A DNA stretch of 64,000 nt from CAZTTH01 sp964615975 (GTDB taxonomy: Bacteria > Verrucomicrobiota > Lentisphaeria > JABSQK01 > JAJFLO01): positions 1-64,000 of the forward strand of contig CAZTTH010000004.1 of assembly GCA_964615975.1 (NCBI GenBank), read 5' to 3'. Below the pieces are notes generated by a model. That model did no database searches. It was not told the DNA's origin and worked only from the letters and a program-made list of their open reading frames with translations. Made by a program: the position numbers and the translations under genes. Shown piece by piece: positions 56,171-64,000 of the stretch (its first letter is position 1; the number at the start of each line of letters is the position of its first letter).

Positions 56171-57079
56171 TTAAGCTCGCGAATTATTACTTTTTCTGTC
56201 ATTTAATTTTTCATAAAAGTAACCCGCCGCATTCACGATCTGCCATAATATTAATAATATGGCGAGTGGTAATGCTTCACATACTCCAACTCGTCTGAAT
56301 GGATTTAACAACCAATTTTTCAAATTGGCATGAAATCGCATTTCCACCAAGATTGAACCGGATCGGCGTTCCCGCCGAATACGGTGATAAAGATACGCGC
56401 CACGACCATAGGCAAAATGCTGCCGACAGAAACTTCGCAATGTCAATTCATGGGCATGACGGATAACCGCCGATTCGGCATAAACAAGTCGGCGTCCATC
56501 AAATCTCCAGCGATCGCATAATTCACGATCTTCAGAAGCTTTAAAACTCTCGTTGAATCCATTTATTTCTCGGTATGCGGATAATGGTATGACCATATTG
56601 TTGGAAGCAAAAAAACCCGCATTTATCGGATTGTGATTATAGTGATGATATACTATGTCAACAATTAATTGACTGGTCTTGCTATAAATATTATGAGTTA
56701 GTTTATTGATTGTTTTACCACCAATCATGGTATGAGGAAATTTGTGTACGTAATCTGCTAACACTTTCAGCCATTGCGCTTGGGGCTCACAATCATCATC
56801 GGTAAACGCCAAAAAATTTCCTTTTGCGTTGATGGCTCCGCGATTTCGCGCAGCTGCAGGACCGGCATTTGACTGATGAATTAAATCGATATCAAGGTTT
56901 TGCTTAAACGGTTTCACTATGTCTGTGAGCGACATCTCACTGCCATCATCGACAATGATGACTTCGAATCGATCCCGGGGATAATCCAGAATTGCCAGCG
57001 AATGCAAGCATTGCGTTAATTGATCAGGGCGATTATAAGTGGGTACGATTATTGAAAAGAATGGGAGTCGCGATTCCAT
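56171..57079 (-). CDS. Family 2 glycosyltransferase
   Basis: The ATG at 57079 (MESRLPFFSIIVPTYNRPDQ) is the likely start; the frame is open to a GTG at 57112. About 302 residues. FSIIVPTYNRPDQLTQCLHSL, FEVIIVDDGSE, AGPAAARNRGA and the DxD-containing FLAFTDDDCEPQAQWLKVL are textbook GT2 motifs, followed by NGFNESFKASEDRELCDRWR with an ED pair as in the catalytic-base region, and a C-terminal hydrophobic helix (ALPLAILLILWQIVNAAGYF). It is an isolated gene about 7 kb from the polysaccharide island, with acceptor unknown. Confidence 0.92.
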   Translation of the reverse strand: MESRLPFFSIIVPTYNRPDQLTQCLHSLAILDYPRDRFEVIIVDDGSEMSLTDIVKPFKQNLDIDLIHQSNAGPAAARNRGAINAKGNFLAFTDDDCEPQAQWLKVLADYVHKFPHTMIGGKTINKLTHNIYSKTSQLIVDIVYHHYNHNPINAGFFASNNMVIPLSAYREINGFNESFKASEDRELCDRWRFDGRRLVYAESAVIRHAHELTLRSFCRQHFAYGRGAYLYHRIRRERRSGSILVEMRFHANLKNWLLNPFRRVGVCEALPLAILLILWQIVNAAGYFYEKLNDRKSNNSRA

Positions 57080-57208
57080 GATCAAATTATGCTTATTTAT
57101 TGGTAATACCACAATATGAATTTAATAAAATATTCCCAGACTTCTTGTCGCTTGAATTTTAGGCCCAATCATGGGATCATTGCGAACCCAAGCTAAATAG
57201 TTTATCCT

Positions 57209-57241
57209 TATTCTTGATTATTGATTCATTAAGAATATCCT
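57209..57241 (+). promoter_or_regulatory. Candidate feoAB promoter overlapping a 7-bp inverted repeat
   Basis: TTGATT (57214-57219) and TATCCT (57236-57241) are spaced 16 bases, a plausible sigma-70-type promoter. TATTCTT (57209-57215) and AAGAATA (57231-57237) form an inverted repeat that straddles it. The position suggests an operator, and iron regulation would make Fur the first candidate, but the match to the usual Fur box is poor. Confidence 0.3.
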
Positions 57242-57307
57242 AATTTTTTACCTGACTTAATCAAAATCCTTAATACATGCTTTTCCCTGTCACCATTTCT
57301 GCATTAT

Positions 57308-57562
57308 ATGAACCCAGCTACGGAAATTACATTGAATGAATTGAAACCACAACAGTGTGGAATAGTTCATCGAATTGAAGCCCCTGATGATGATTTGGAA
57401 CGTCTTATGGCGATGGGGGTCTGCACCGGACGGATTGTCGAACTTGTACAACGCGGTGATCCATTGATTTTGAAGGTGTATGGTATTCGCATTGGTGTTT
57501 CCGCACGTTTAGCCACGCGCATCAATGTTCATCCCTGTTCTCAGAGCTCATGTTATCTATAA
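57308..57562 (+). CDS. feoA: Ferrous iron transport protein FeoA
   Basis: An 84-residue SH3-like protein: the start ITLNELKPQQCGIVHRIEAP, LERLMAMGVCTGRIVELVQRGDPLILKVYGIRIGVSARLATRI. This is the full FeoA domain, a cytoplasmic partner of FeoB. It ends 25 bases before the likely feoB start, and the downstream frame even overlaps it. Expression together with feoB is expected. The C-terminal CSQSSCYL tail carries two cysteines. Confidence 0.95.
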   Translation: MNPATEITLNELKPQQCGIVHRIEAPDDDLERLMAMGVCTGRIVELVQRGDPLILKVYGIRIGVSARLATRINVHPCSQSSCYL

Positions 57563-57587
57563 AGTCTTGTCACCAGGAATCCAATTC

Positions 57588-59645
57588 ATGCCTTGTTATG
57601 ATTGCCAATTAGATGCACAAAGTCAGGTAAAAGACCCGCCTTCCCCACAATCGCGGTCATTGACTATTGCATTGATTGGCAGCCCCAATGTGGGCAAAAC
57701 ATCATTATTCAACGCGTTAACCGGATTGCGAGCCCGTACCGCTAATTTTCCCGGAACCACGGTTGAGCAAAAAATTGGCCGTTTCCAGATGGAGAATCAT
57801 GATGTCGAGGTTGTCGATTTACCCGGAATCTACAGCTTAAGTGCTGCAACACCGGAAGAACGAATCGTCCGTGATGTCATTGATAATAAAATCAAAGGCA
57901 TAAATCAACCAACGGTTTTCATTGTCATCGCTGATGCAGTAAAAATTGAACGAAGTCTGTTTCTCATCAGTCAGGTTTTGGAGCATCAGGTGCCAGTAAT
58001 AGTCGCTTTAAACATGATGGACCTGGCACATCGATACAGCATTAACATCAATGTCGAACGATTAAGTATGGAACTGGGCTGTCCGGTAATACCCATGATT
58101 GCCAGAACGGGAGAAGGCACTGAGCAATTAAAAAAAATAATTGTTGAAAAAAATTCCGAACTGGAGCAAAAAAATAATCCGCCCCCAGTATCCGCAGCTT
58201 CCGGGTGTACCCAATGCGGTCATTGTCCGTTTCAATCCCGCTATTTATGGTCGGAAAAAATTGCTTCGCATTGCATAACCACACCAGCCACAGCCTGGGG
58301 TAGGCATACAGAGATCATTGATCGATATTTAACCCATCCGATTTTGGGATTGGCAGTATTCTTCTCTGTGATGTTGGTGGTATTCTATCTAATTTTCAGC
58401 CTGGCCAATGTTCCCATGGATATGATCGATACAATGTTTGGTCGCTTTGGCGCCTGGGTCGCCCAACTGCTTCCCGAAGGAAAATGGCAAAGTTTAGTCT
58501 CCCATGGAATTATAGGTGGCGTCGGCGGAATGCTGGTCTTTCTTCCTCAGATATGCATTTTATTTTTTTTCTTGGCACTACTCGAGGATAGCGGTTATCT
58601 GGCCCGGGCAGCATTCGTGATGGATCGACTGATGCGGCGGATTGGCTTGCCTGGCACCGCATTTGTTCCATTGTTATCTGCCCATGCCTGCGCCATACCC
58701 GCCATCATGTCAACGCGTATCATACGTGATTTTAGAGATCGACTGGTTACAATTTTGGTGTTGCCATTAATGTCATGTTCTGCCCGGATCCCGGTTTATG
58801 CCATGATAACCGCGCTTTTATTTCCGGATAACCCCATTCATGCCGCGCTCGTATTCACCGGCGCATATTCATTGGGAATTATCGCCGCTTTACTTGTGGC
58901 CTTTTTATTAAAGAAAACAATTTTACCAGGTGAAAGTAAACCTTTGGTATTGGAATTGCCGGAATATCGCGTCCCGAGCTTGAAATCAGCTATAATCTAT
59001 ACTTGTGATCGTGGTATGGTATTTGTTCAACAAGCTGGCACTATCATATTATTGATTTCAATCATTTTATGGACATTGTCTACTTTTCCTAGCTCCACGC
59101 CACCACAGGAAGCACTGATTTTGTTAACCCAAGCTCAATCCGCTATTGCTCAAGGTGATGTGGAGAAAGGAGAACGCATGGCAGCTGAGGCGGAAAAAAG
59201 AATCAGCCAGGAATCATTATCCAATTCATATGCCGGCCGCTTGGGAAAATTGATCGAACCCATTGTCCGCCCACTGGGTTTTGATTGGCAAATCGGTATC
59301 GGGATTATCAGTTCATTTGCTGCCAGGGAAGTGATTGTTTCTACATTGGCTATCGTATATGGCGTCGGCGATGATGCATCTATCGACAATCCCCCGGGCT
59401 TGTATCGTACCCTACAAGCGGCGCATCGCAGTGATGGAACACCAGTATTCACCATGGCTACCAGTATCAGCCTGCTGGTATTTTATGTGCTGGCGATGCA
59501 ATGTCTCCCGACTCAGGTAATTACCCATAGAGAAACCAATAGCTGGAAGTGGGCGGCATTTCAATTGCTTTACATGACTGTACTCGCTTATACCGCATCC
59601 CTGATTACTTATCAAACATTTCTGATTTTTTCAACTTCGCCATAA
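57588..59645 (+). CDS. feoB: Ferrous iron transporter FeoB
   Basis: The ATG at 57588 (MPCYDCQLDAQSQ), with AGGA ten bases upstream, is preferred over the ATG at 57525, which lies inside feoA. The product has about 685 residues. The N-terminal G domain shows IALIGSPNVGKTSLFNALTG (G1), TTVEQKIGRF, VDLPGIYSL (G3) and NMMDLAHR (G4). A small cysteine-rich insert, CTQCGHCPFQSRYLW, comes before the membrane part, whose Gate motifs include GYLARAAFVMDRLMRRIGL and LMSCSARIPVYAMI. It imports Fe(II) across the cytoplasmic membrane. Length and domains are normal. Confidence 0.96.
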   Translation: MPCYDCQLDAQSQVKDPPSPQSRSLTIALIGSPNVGKTSLFNALTGLRARTANFPGTTVEQKIGRFQMENHDVEVVDLPGIYSLSAATPEERIVRDVIDNKIKGINQPTVFIVIADAVKIERSLFLISQVLEHQVPVIVALNMMDLAHRYSININVERLSMELGCPVIPMIARTGEGTEQLKKIIVEKNSELEQKNNPPPVSAASGCTQCGHCPFQSRYLWSEKIASHCITTPATAWGRHTEIIDRYLTHPILGLAVFFSVMLVVFYLIFSLANVPMDMIDTMFGRFGAWVAQLLPEGKWQSLVSHGIIGGVGGMLVFLPQICILFFFLALLEDSGYLARAAFVMDRLMRRIGLPGTAFVPLLSAHACAIPAIMSTRIIRDFRDRLVTILVLPLMSCSARIPVYAMITALLFPDNPIHAALVFTGAYSLGIIAALLVAFLLKKTILPGESKPLVLELPEYRVPSLKSAIIYTCDRGMVFVQQAGTIILLISIILWTLSTFPSSTPPQEALILLTQAQSAIAQGDVEKGERMAAEAEKRISQESLSNSYAGRLGKLIEPIVRPLGFDWQIGIGIISSFAAREVIVSTLAIVYGVGDDASIDNPPGLYRTLQAAHRSDGTPVFTMATSISLLVFYVLAMQCLPTQVITHRETNSWKWAAFQLLYMTVLAYTASLITYQTFLIFSTSP

Positions 59646-59646
59646 A

Positions 59647-59676
59647 GGTAGTCTAAATCGTCAGATTTAGACTATC
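59647..59676. terminator. Perfect 11-bp inverted repeat between convergent genes
   Basis: TAGTCTAAATC (59649-59659) and GATTTAGACTA (59664-59674) pair perfectly around the loop GTCA, with two more pairs possible outside. It sits just after the feoB stop and before the convergent hybrid kinase stop, the expected place for a bidirectional terminator, but no T-run follows on either side. It may be a weak terminator or an mRNA 3'-end stabiliser. Confidence 0.5.
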
Positions 59677-59721
59677 ATGATACATACCATCGGTAAAATT
59701 TTGGCTACACAATTCATCGCT

Positions 59722-61644
59722 TTATGAACAATTAAGAATTTGTTTAATTGCGATAATCAAACTATGGATGGAAAACGGTTTTTCCATCAAAACCGTGTCA
59801 CTCCTGAATGCCAGCTCATCTATTAGTGGGCCATCCATATTTCCTGAGATGTAGATAACCTTTAATTTTTCATTTTTCACCACTAATTTTGAGTATAATT
59901 CCTTGCCATTGATATCTGGTAGAATAACATCGGTAAGTAAAAGATCGATATTATCAGGCAATGAAGAAGTCAGTTCGATCGCATCGATTGCACTATCCGC
60001 GGTATGAACATTATAACCATTTTTGCGCAATTGATCGGCAAGAACATTTCGTAGCTGTATATCATCTTCTACTAATAAAATGGAATTGTGGCCTTTTCTG
60101 ACTGATGATTCTTCTCTTGCAAGCTTTTTGATATTGGTTGAAACTGGCATATCAATATGAGGTAAAAAAATAAAAAATGAAGTGCCCTGATCAACAATGC
60201 TCTCCACATGGATATAACCATTGAAATTTTTTACAATACCATATACCGTCGACAAACCTAAACCTGTTCCCTTCCCCGGCTCTTTAGTGGTAAAAAACGG
60301 TTCATAGATTCGAGGTAAATGTTCTTCGGGGATTCCCTTGCCGGTATCCTTGATTTCTATAACCACATACCTGCCGGCCTTGAGATCGCGATAATGTAAT
60401 GACTGTTCGTCACTAATTTCACGATTTGACGTTAGTAATGTCAATCGACCACCATCAGGCATAGCATCACGACTATTAATGGTTAAATTAATGATAATCT
60501 GCTCAAGTTGACCGATATCGGCTTCAACTACTCCCGGTACCGCATTAAGTTCGACATGAATGGAAATGTCTTCACCCAACAAACGTTTGAGGATTTTGAT
60601 TGTGTCTCCAACTACTTGATTGAGATCAATGAATTCTAATTTGACCGTTTGCCTGCGACTGAATGTCATCAACTGATTGATCAATGATCTTCCATGTTCG
60701 ACTGCATCATATATTTCTTTGATGCAATCATACTTTTCTACATCGTCTTCCAAATCTCGCGCAATTAATTCACTGTTAGCCAAAATGATCGCAAGCAGAT
60801 TATTGAAATCGTGTGCCAAACCACGTGCCAACACCCCCATCGCCTCCATTTTCTGTCCATGACGAAGTTTTTCTTGTAACACAACTTCATGGGTAATGTC
60901 ACGTTTGACGGCTACATAATTCACAATATCACCCGCGTCATTCTTTACCGGTGAAATGACTGAATCCTCATGATAAATTTCACCATTTTTTCGCCTGTTG
61001 ATAAACCGTCCGCTCCAATTTTTCCCCTGTCCAATCATTTCCCACAAATGACGATAAAATTCGGGATCATGCTTCTCACTTTTCAAGATGGCTGGAGTTT
61101 TACCAATCACTTCCCGCTGGCAATATCCTGAAATGTTTTCGAATGCAGGATTAACAAATTGAATAACTGCATTGGTATCGGTAATTACGACGGCTTCACC
61201 ACTCTGCTCAATTGCAGTTGCTAATTTATTACGGTAAGCTTCAGATTGTTGCCTCATTCTTCTTTCATCCCGTTCCCGTAACGCCCGCTGTATTGATGGC
61301 CCCAATCGCTTTAAGTTGTCTTTCAGAATATAATCTGTGGCGCCTGATTTTAAGCTCTCTATGGCTTGCACCTCACCAATGGCCCCAGAGACAAAGAGAA
61401 ATGGGACTTCGGGCTTTTCCTTGATGGCAAGATGTAATGCGGATAATCCATTAAATGATGGCAGTGAATAATCGGCAAGGATCAGATCGAGATCATTCGT
61501 TGTTAATAGAGAGAGATATTCCGATTCGTTTTGCGCTCGAAGCAATCGACATGCGATTCCTTCGGCGTTAAGCGTCAGGCGTAGCAACCTGGCATCCATA
61601 TCGCTGTCTTCCAAATGCAAGATGATCAGCTCTTTTTGATTCAT
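59722..61644 (-). CDS. Hybrid histidine kinase REC-PAS-HisKA-HATPase-REC
   Basis: The 640-residue soluble protein has a first receiver domain (ELIILHLEDSDMDARLLRLT; phospho-acceptor Asp in LILADYSLPSFNG), a PAS domain (FVNPAFENISGY, then NRRKNGEIYHEDS), a HisKA domain with the catalytic His in LARGLAHDFNNLLAII, an HATPase domain (INLTINSRDAMPDGG; IKDTGKGIPEEHLPRIYEPF; GKGTGLGLSTVYGIV) and a C-terminal receiver (ILLVEDDIQLRNVL; LLLTDVILPDINGK). It lacks membrane segments, so its input must come through the first receiver or the PAS domain. It lies 115 bases downstream of a single-domain response regulator in the same direction. Confidence 0.93.
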   Translation of the reverse strand: MNQKELIILHLEDSDMDARLLRLTLNAEGIACRLLRAQNESEYLSLLTTNDLDLILADYSLPSFNGLSALHLAIKEKPEVPFLFVSGAIGEVQAIESLKSGATDYILKDNLKRLGPSIQRALRERDERRMRQQSEAYRNKLATAIEQSGEAVVITDTNAVIQFVNPAFENISGYCQREVIGKTPAILKSEKHDPEFYRHLWEMIGQGKNWSGRFINRRKNGEIYHEDSVISPVKNDAGDIVNYVAVKRDITHEVVLQEKLRHGQKMEAMGVLARGLAHDFNNLLAIILANSELIARDLEDDVEKYDCIKEIYDAVEHGRSLINQLMTFSRRQTVKLEFIDLNQVVGDTIKILKRLLGEDISIHVELNAVPGVVEADIGQLEQIIINLTINSRDAMPDGGRLTLLTSNREISDEQSLHYRDLKAGRYVVIEIKDTGKGIPEEHLPRIYEPFFTTKEPGKGTGLGLSTVYGIVKNFNGYIHVESIVDQGTSFFIFLPHIDMPVSTNIKKLAREESSVRKGHNSILLVEDDIQLRNVLADQLRKNGYNVHTADSAIDAIELTSSLPDNIDLLLTDVILPDINGKELYSKLVVKNEKLKVIYISGNMDGPLIDELAFRSDTVLMEKPFSIHSLIIAIKQILNCS

Positions 61645-61759
61645 ATAGGAACATCAAACTTATACAACTTTCACAACTCATGCAACGATTATAGTTCTCT
61701 TCGCATACAATGATCAGGGATCTAAATCGAAGAGCTGTGTTGTGTGGCTCAAGTGTGAG

Positions 61760-62194
61760 TTATGGGGGCGGCTCATTGATCAGTGCCCAAAAGATATTAA
61801 TCTGTTTGACCACTTCAATAAAATCACTGAAGTTCACCGGTTTTACAACATAAGCATTGACACCCAGATTGTAGCTCTTCAACAAATCTTTTTCTTCTCT
61901 TGATGAGGTTAACATCACTACCGGTATGCATTTTAGATTATTGTCATGTCTAATTTCACGCAATACATCAATACCATCGATCTTGGGCATTTTGAGATCC
62001 AACAATATTACCACGGGATTGTCACTATCACGTTGAGAATATTTGCCTCGTTTATAGAGATAATCGAGAGCTTCCTCTCCATCTCGCGCCACATCGACAT
62101 AATTAGCCAACTTATTGCCATTTAATGCCTTGAGTGCCAACTTGACATCCTTTTCGTCATCATCAACTAATAATATTCGTTTTAACTCATTCAT
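61760..62194 (-). CDS. Single-domain response regulator (Rcp1-like)
   Basis: A 144-residue CheY-like receiver: RILLVDDDEKDVKLALKAL with the acidic pocket, VVILLDLKMPKIDGIDVLRE with the phospho-acceptor Asp, VVMLTSSREEKDL and AYVVKPVNFSDFIEV. The longer alpha4 loop and C-terminus resemble the Rcp1 type that pairs with phytochrome-like kinases. There is no output domain. Its start overlaps the stop of the upstream histidine kinase by four bases, so the two form a pair; phosphate may pass on to the following hybrid kinase. Confidence 0.94.
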   Translation of the reverse strand: MNELKRILLVDDDEKDVKLALKALNGNKLANYVDVARDGEEALDYLYKRGKYSQRDSDNPVVILLDLKMPKIDGIDVLREIRHDNNLKCIPVVMLTSSREEKDLLKSYNLGVNAYVVKPVNFSDFIEVVKQINIFWALINEPPP

Positions 62195-63762
62195 GATATC
62201 ATGCTACTTTGATTGGGTAATGAAAAATAAAATGTTGCCCCTCGATTAACCTCGCCTTCAGCCCATGTTCTTCCCATATGTCGTTCAATAATTCGACGAA
62301 TGGTTGCCAAACCAATACCAGTTCCTTCAAATTCATTTTCACTGTGCAAACGGTGAAAAACACCGTATAATTTGTCAATATATTTCATATTAAAACCAAC
62401 GCCATTGTCTTTAACACAAAAGATATATTCCTTTTGATCATTGGAGAGATGGAAGTTAATGTTTATTTCAGTCACCTCCCGATTCCGGGAATATTTTAGG
62501 GCATTACCAATAAGATTAACCATAACCACCTTGAGCATCGCTGGATCGCCGGTTACTTCCGGCAAAGTGGCAATTTTCCATACAATATTCCGTTCCCGAA
62601 CCTCGGGAGCAAATTCCTTGATCACATCCTGCACGAGTGGTCCCATTGCAACCGTGACAAAATTCATTCCCTGCCGCCCCATTCTTGAAAATGACAATAA
62701 ATCATTTATCAAGCAATCCATTTTATGAATCGATTCATTGATATACCCAAGATATTCAGTTGATTCGGCAGCGTTTTGCGCATAACAACCTTCAAGCAAT
62801 TGGGCAAATCCATTCACATGTCTCAGTGGCGCACGGAGATCATGAGAAACGGTATAGGCAAAAGATTCAAGCTCCTTGTACGCCGCTTCAAGTTGCTCAG
62901 TGCGTTTTACCACTCTGGCTTCTAATTCGACATTGAGTTTACGAACTTCTTCCTCTGCGATTTTACGCTCCTGTATCTCCTTGATTAAATCTTCAGTACG
63001 ACGTCGCACTCGCTCTTCAAGTTCTTCATTGAGCTTACGCAGGGAATTGTCACGATTTTGAATTTGACTTAGCATATCATTAAAATTATCCACCAACAAA
63101 CCTAACTCATCATCGGTTAATTTTTTCACTCTTAGCGAGTAATCCTTATGCAGGGACACTTCCTGAGCCTTTTCGGAGAGTTGGAGAATGGGAATGGTAA
63201 TTACCTTTTGAAATTTCCGGGAAAATGCCATGGTGAGAACAATCGCAATCATAAAGACAAACAAAATGATTATCAAACTTTTGGTTATTCGGGTGGTCGC
63301 CTCACTGATGTCCGCTTGAATGACAATGGCTCCGATATAGCGTTCCTGCAGTTGAATGCGGCGAACCACATAAAGATGTTTATTTTTAAAATAATGCTGA
63401 TTGATGGCATTCTTCATGTGCAATGGAAGATCAATCTGATCCGAAAGTTTATCACGATTGTAGGTGACTGTGGGACTACCCTCATTGTTATACACTCCAG
63501 CAGCGATAATACTATGTTCACCTTTTAAGGAATTCACAGATTCACGAATAGTTTGCTCATCACGAAAATCCACCGCAGAAATTAACTCGAGACTGAGAAT
63601 ATTAGCTACAGTGCCAATTTGTCGGGGAAGATCATGATATACATTGATCGCATCATAGATTATGAAGGCAAAGCATGCTATAAACAATGATATCCCGCTG
63701 GTTATCATCATCAAACGCGTAACTTTTTTCTGTATCGAACCGCTAGCCGGAATTAAAATCAT
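62191..63762 (-). CDS. Histidine kinase with CHASE8-like periplasmic region and HAMP
   Basis: The 523-residue protein has a first transmembrane helix (about 16-38) and a periplasmic domain with DLPRQIGTVANILSLELISA, ESVNSLKGEHSIIAAGVYNN, which resembles CHASE8 of YfiN-type proteins. A second helix (about 165-185), HAMP (ITIPILQLSEKAQEV), a long coiled coil (LNEELEERVRRRTEDLIKE, LNVELEARVVKRTEQLE) and a HisKA domain of phytochrome-like type with His307 in FAYTVSHDLRAPLRHVNGF follow. The HATPase domain is complete (MVNLIGNALKYSR; VKDNGVGFNMKY; FEGTGIGLATIRRII). It overlaps the response regulator gene and follows a YfiR-like gene by 11 bases. Confidence 0.9.
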   Translation of the reverse strand: MILIPASGSIQKKVTRLMMITSGISLFIACFAFIIYDAINVYHDLPRQIGTVANILSLELISAVDFRDEQTIRESVNSLKGEHSIIAAGVYNNEGSPTVTYNRDKLSDQIDLPLHMKNAINQHYFKNKHLYVVRRIQLQERYIGAIVIQADISEATTRITKSLIIILFVFMIAIVLTMAFSRKFQKVITIPILQLSEKAQEVSLHKDYSLRVKKLTDDELGLLVDNFNDMLSQIQNRDNSLRKLNEELEERVRRRTEDLIKEIQERKIAEEEVRKLNVELEARVVKRTEQLEAAYKELESFAYTVSHDLRAPLRHVNGFAQLLEGCYAQNAAESTEYLGYINESIHKMDCLINDLLSFSRMGRQGMNFVTVAMGPLVQDVIKEFAPEVRERNIVWKIATLPEVTGDPAMLKVVMVNLIGNALKYSRNREVTEININFHLSNDQKEYIFCVKDNGVGFNMKYIDKLYGVFHRLHSENEFEGTGIGLATIRRIIERHMGRTWAEGEVNRGATFYFSLPNQSSMIS

Positions 63763-63773
63763 TAACTAACCTT

Positions 63774-64000
63774 TTATCCCTTGCCATAGACAAATTTAGC
63801 CAGTTTCAATAATTTTGAACTGATTTTGAGCCCTGAGAGCTTGGCGGCATCAATATTAACTTCAAATTGTACCCGATCCTGCTTATCGAGAAAAAAATTA
63901 ATTATCCCGCCACGCTGGGTAAATTGCTCTTCTTCACCGATGATAAGTATTGGCTGATGGTCAATGAGTTCCTTCACTTTTTCGAGATTCATATCTGCCT
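63774..64000 (-). CDS. YfiR/DUF4154-like periplasmic protein, C-terminal part (5' end beyond right edge)
   Basis: The frame is open to the right edge; the visible ATG at 63992 is internal, since codons for Ala-Asp precede it. The segment ILIIGEEEQFTQRGGIINFF, then VQFEVNIDAAKLSGLKISSKLLKLAKFV is the conserved end of DUF4154/YfiR proteins, which are small and periplasmic. In Pseudomonas YfiR represses the CHASE8-HAMP cyclase YfiN. Here it is directly upstream of a CHASE8-like HAMP histidine kinase, which suggests an analogous sensor-repressor role. Confidence 0.82.
   Translation of the reverse strand, partial: ADMNLEKVKELIDHQPILIIGEEEQFTQRGGIINFFLDKQDRVQFEVNIDAAKLSGLKISSKLLKLAKFVYGKG

Overview
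The window looks like a scaffold from a Gram-negative bacterium of moderate G+C content. The best guess is the PVC group (Lentisphaerota/Verrucomicrobiota-like), at moderate confidence. The pointers are a prepilin-type protein with an FTLIE N-terminus and an H-x9-DG-type C-terminus, a very large LamG / thrombospondin-type-3 / Calx-beta-like surface protein, an Alternative Complex III operon, and LPS-core genes. A run of exactly 100 N at 32129-32228 marks an assembly gap of unknown true length. I saw no rRNA, tRNA, CRISPR array, insertion sequence or prophage.

Layout. 1-8539 (minus) is one continuous reading frame running off the left edge: a secreted protein of at least 2,800 residues, with an N-terminal half of LamG and calcium-binding repeats, then roughly 399-residue tandem modules that are nearly identical in DNA and visibly G+C-richer. 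8822-9207 is a broken retropepsin-like protease gene. 9431-17629 holds an RNA cyclic phosphodiesterase (thpR), a hybrid histidine kinase with a built-in NMT1/THI5-like binding domain, and a large amylase plus glycogen-debranching fusion. 17856-20727 is an LPS-core set (WaaG-like glucosyltransferase, WaaP-like heptose kinase, a second Kdo/WaaP-family kinase). 20884-25718 carries a DUF481 outer-membrane protein, a LemA/TPM/TPM cluster, a small HNH protein and an RlmD-type rRNA methyltransferase.

25721-33058 (minus) is the respiratory block. It contains actA-actB-actC-actD-actE of Alternative Complex III, preceded by the assembly gap and a heme O synthase (ctaB) cut by that gap. No actF and no cytochrome oxidase subunits are visible. 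33191-36845 holds a HAD phosphatase, the prepilin-like protein, a small membrane protein and miaA.

36873-49604 is a polysaccharide-type island in mixed orientation. It has a GMC oxidoreductase, an asparagine synthase homologue, two GT2 and two GT4-type glycosyltransferases, two sulfotransferases, a lipoprotein and a parvulin-type PPIase. It suggests a decorated, possibly sulfated, surface glycan. 50080-57079 has a lipase maturation factor homologue, a cyclophilin-FKBP fusion, a DUF883/YqjD-like pair, a sensor kinase that lacks the phospho-accepting histidine, and another GT2. 57308-59645 is feoAB for ferrous iron uptake. 59722-64000 (minus) is a signalling operon: a YfiR/DUF4154-like protein (cut by the right edge), a histidine kinase with a CHASE8-like sensor region and HAMP, a single-domain response regulator, and a REC-PAS-kinase-REC hybrid kinase.
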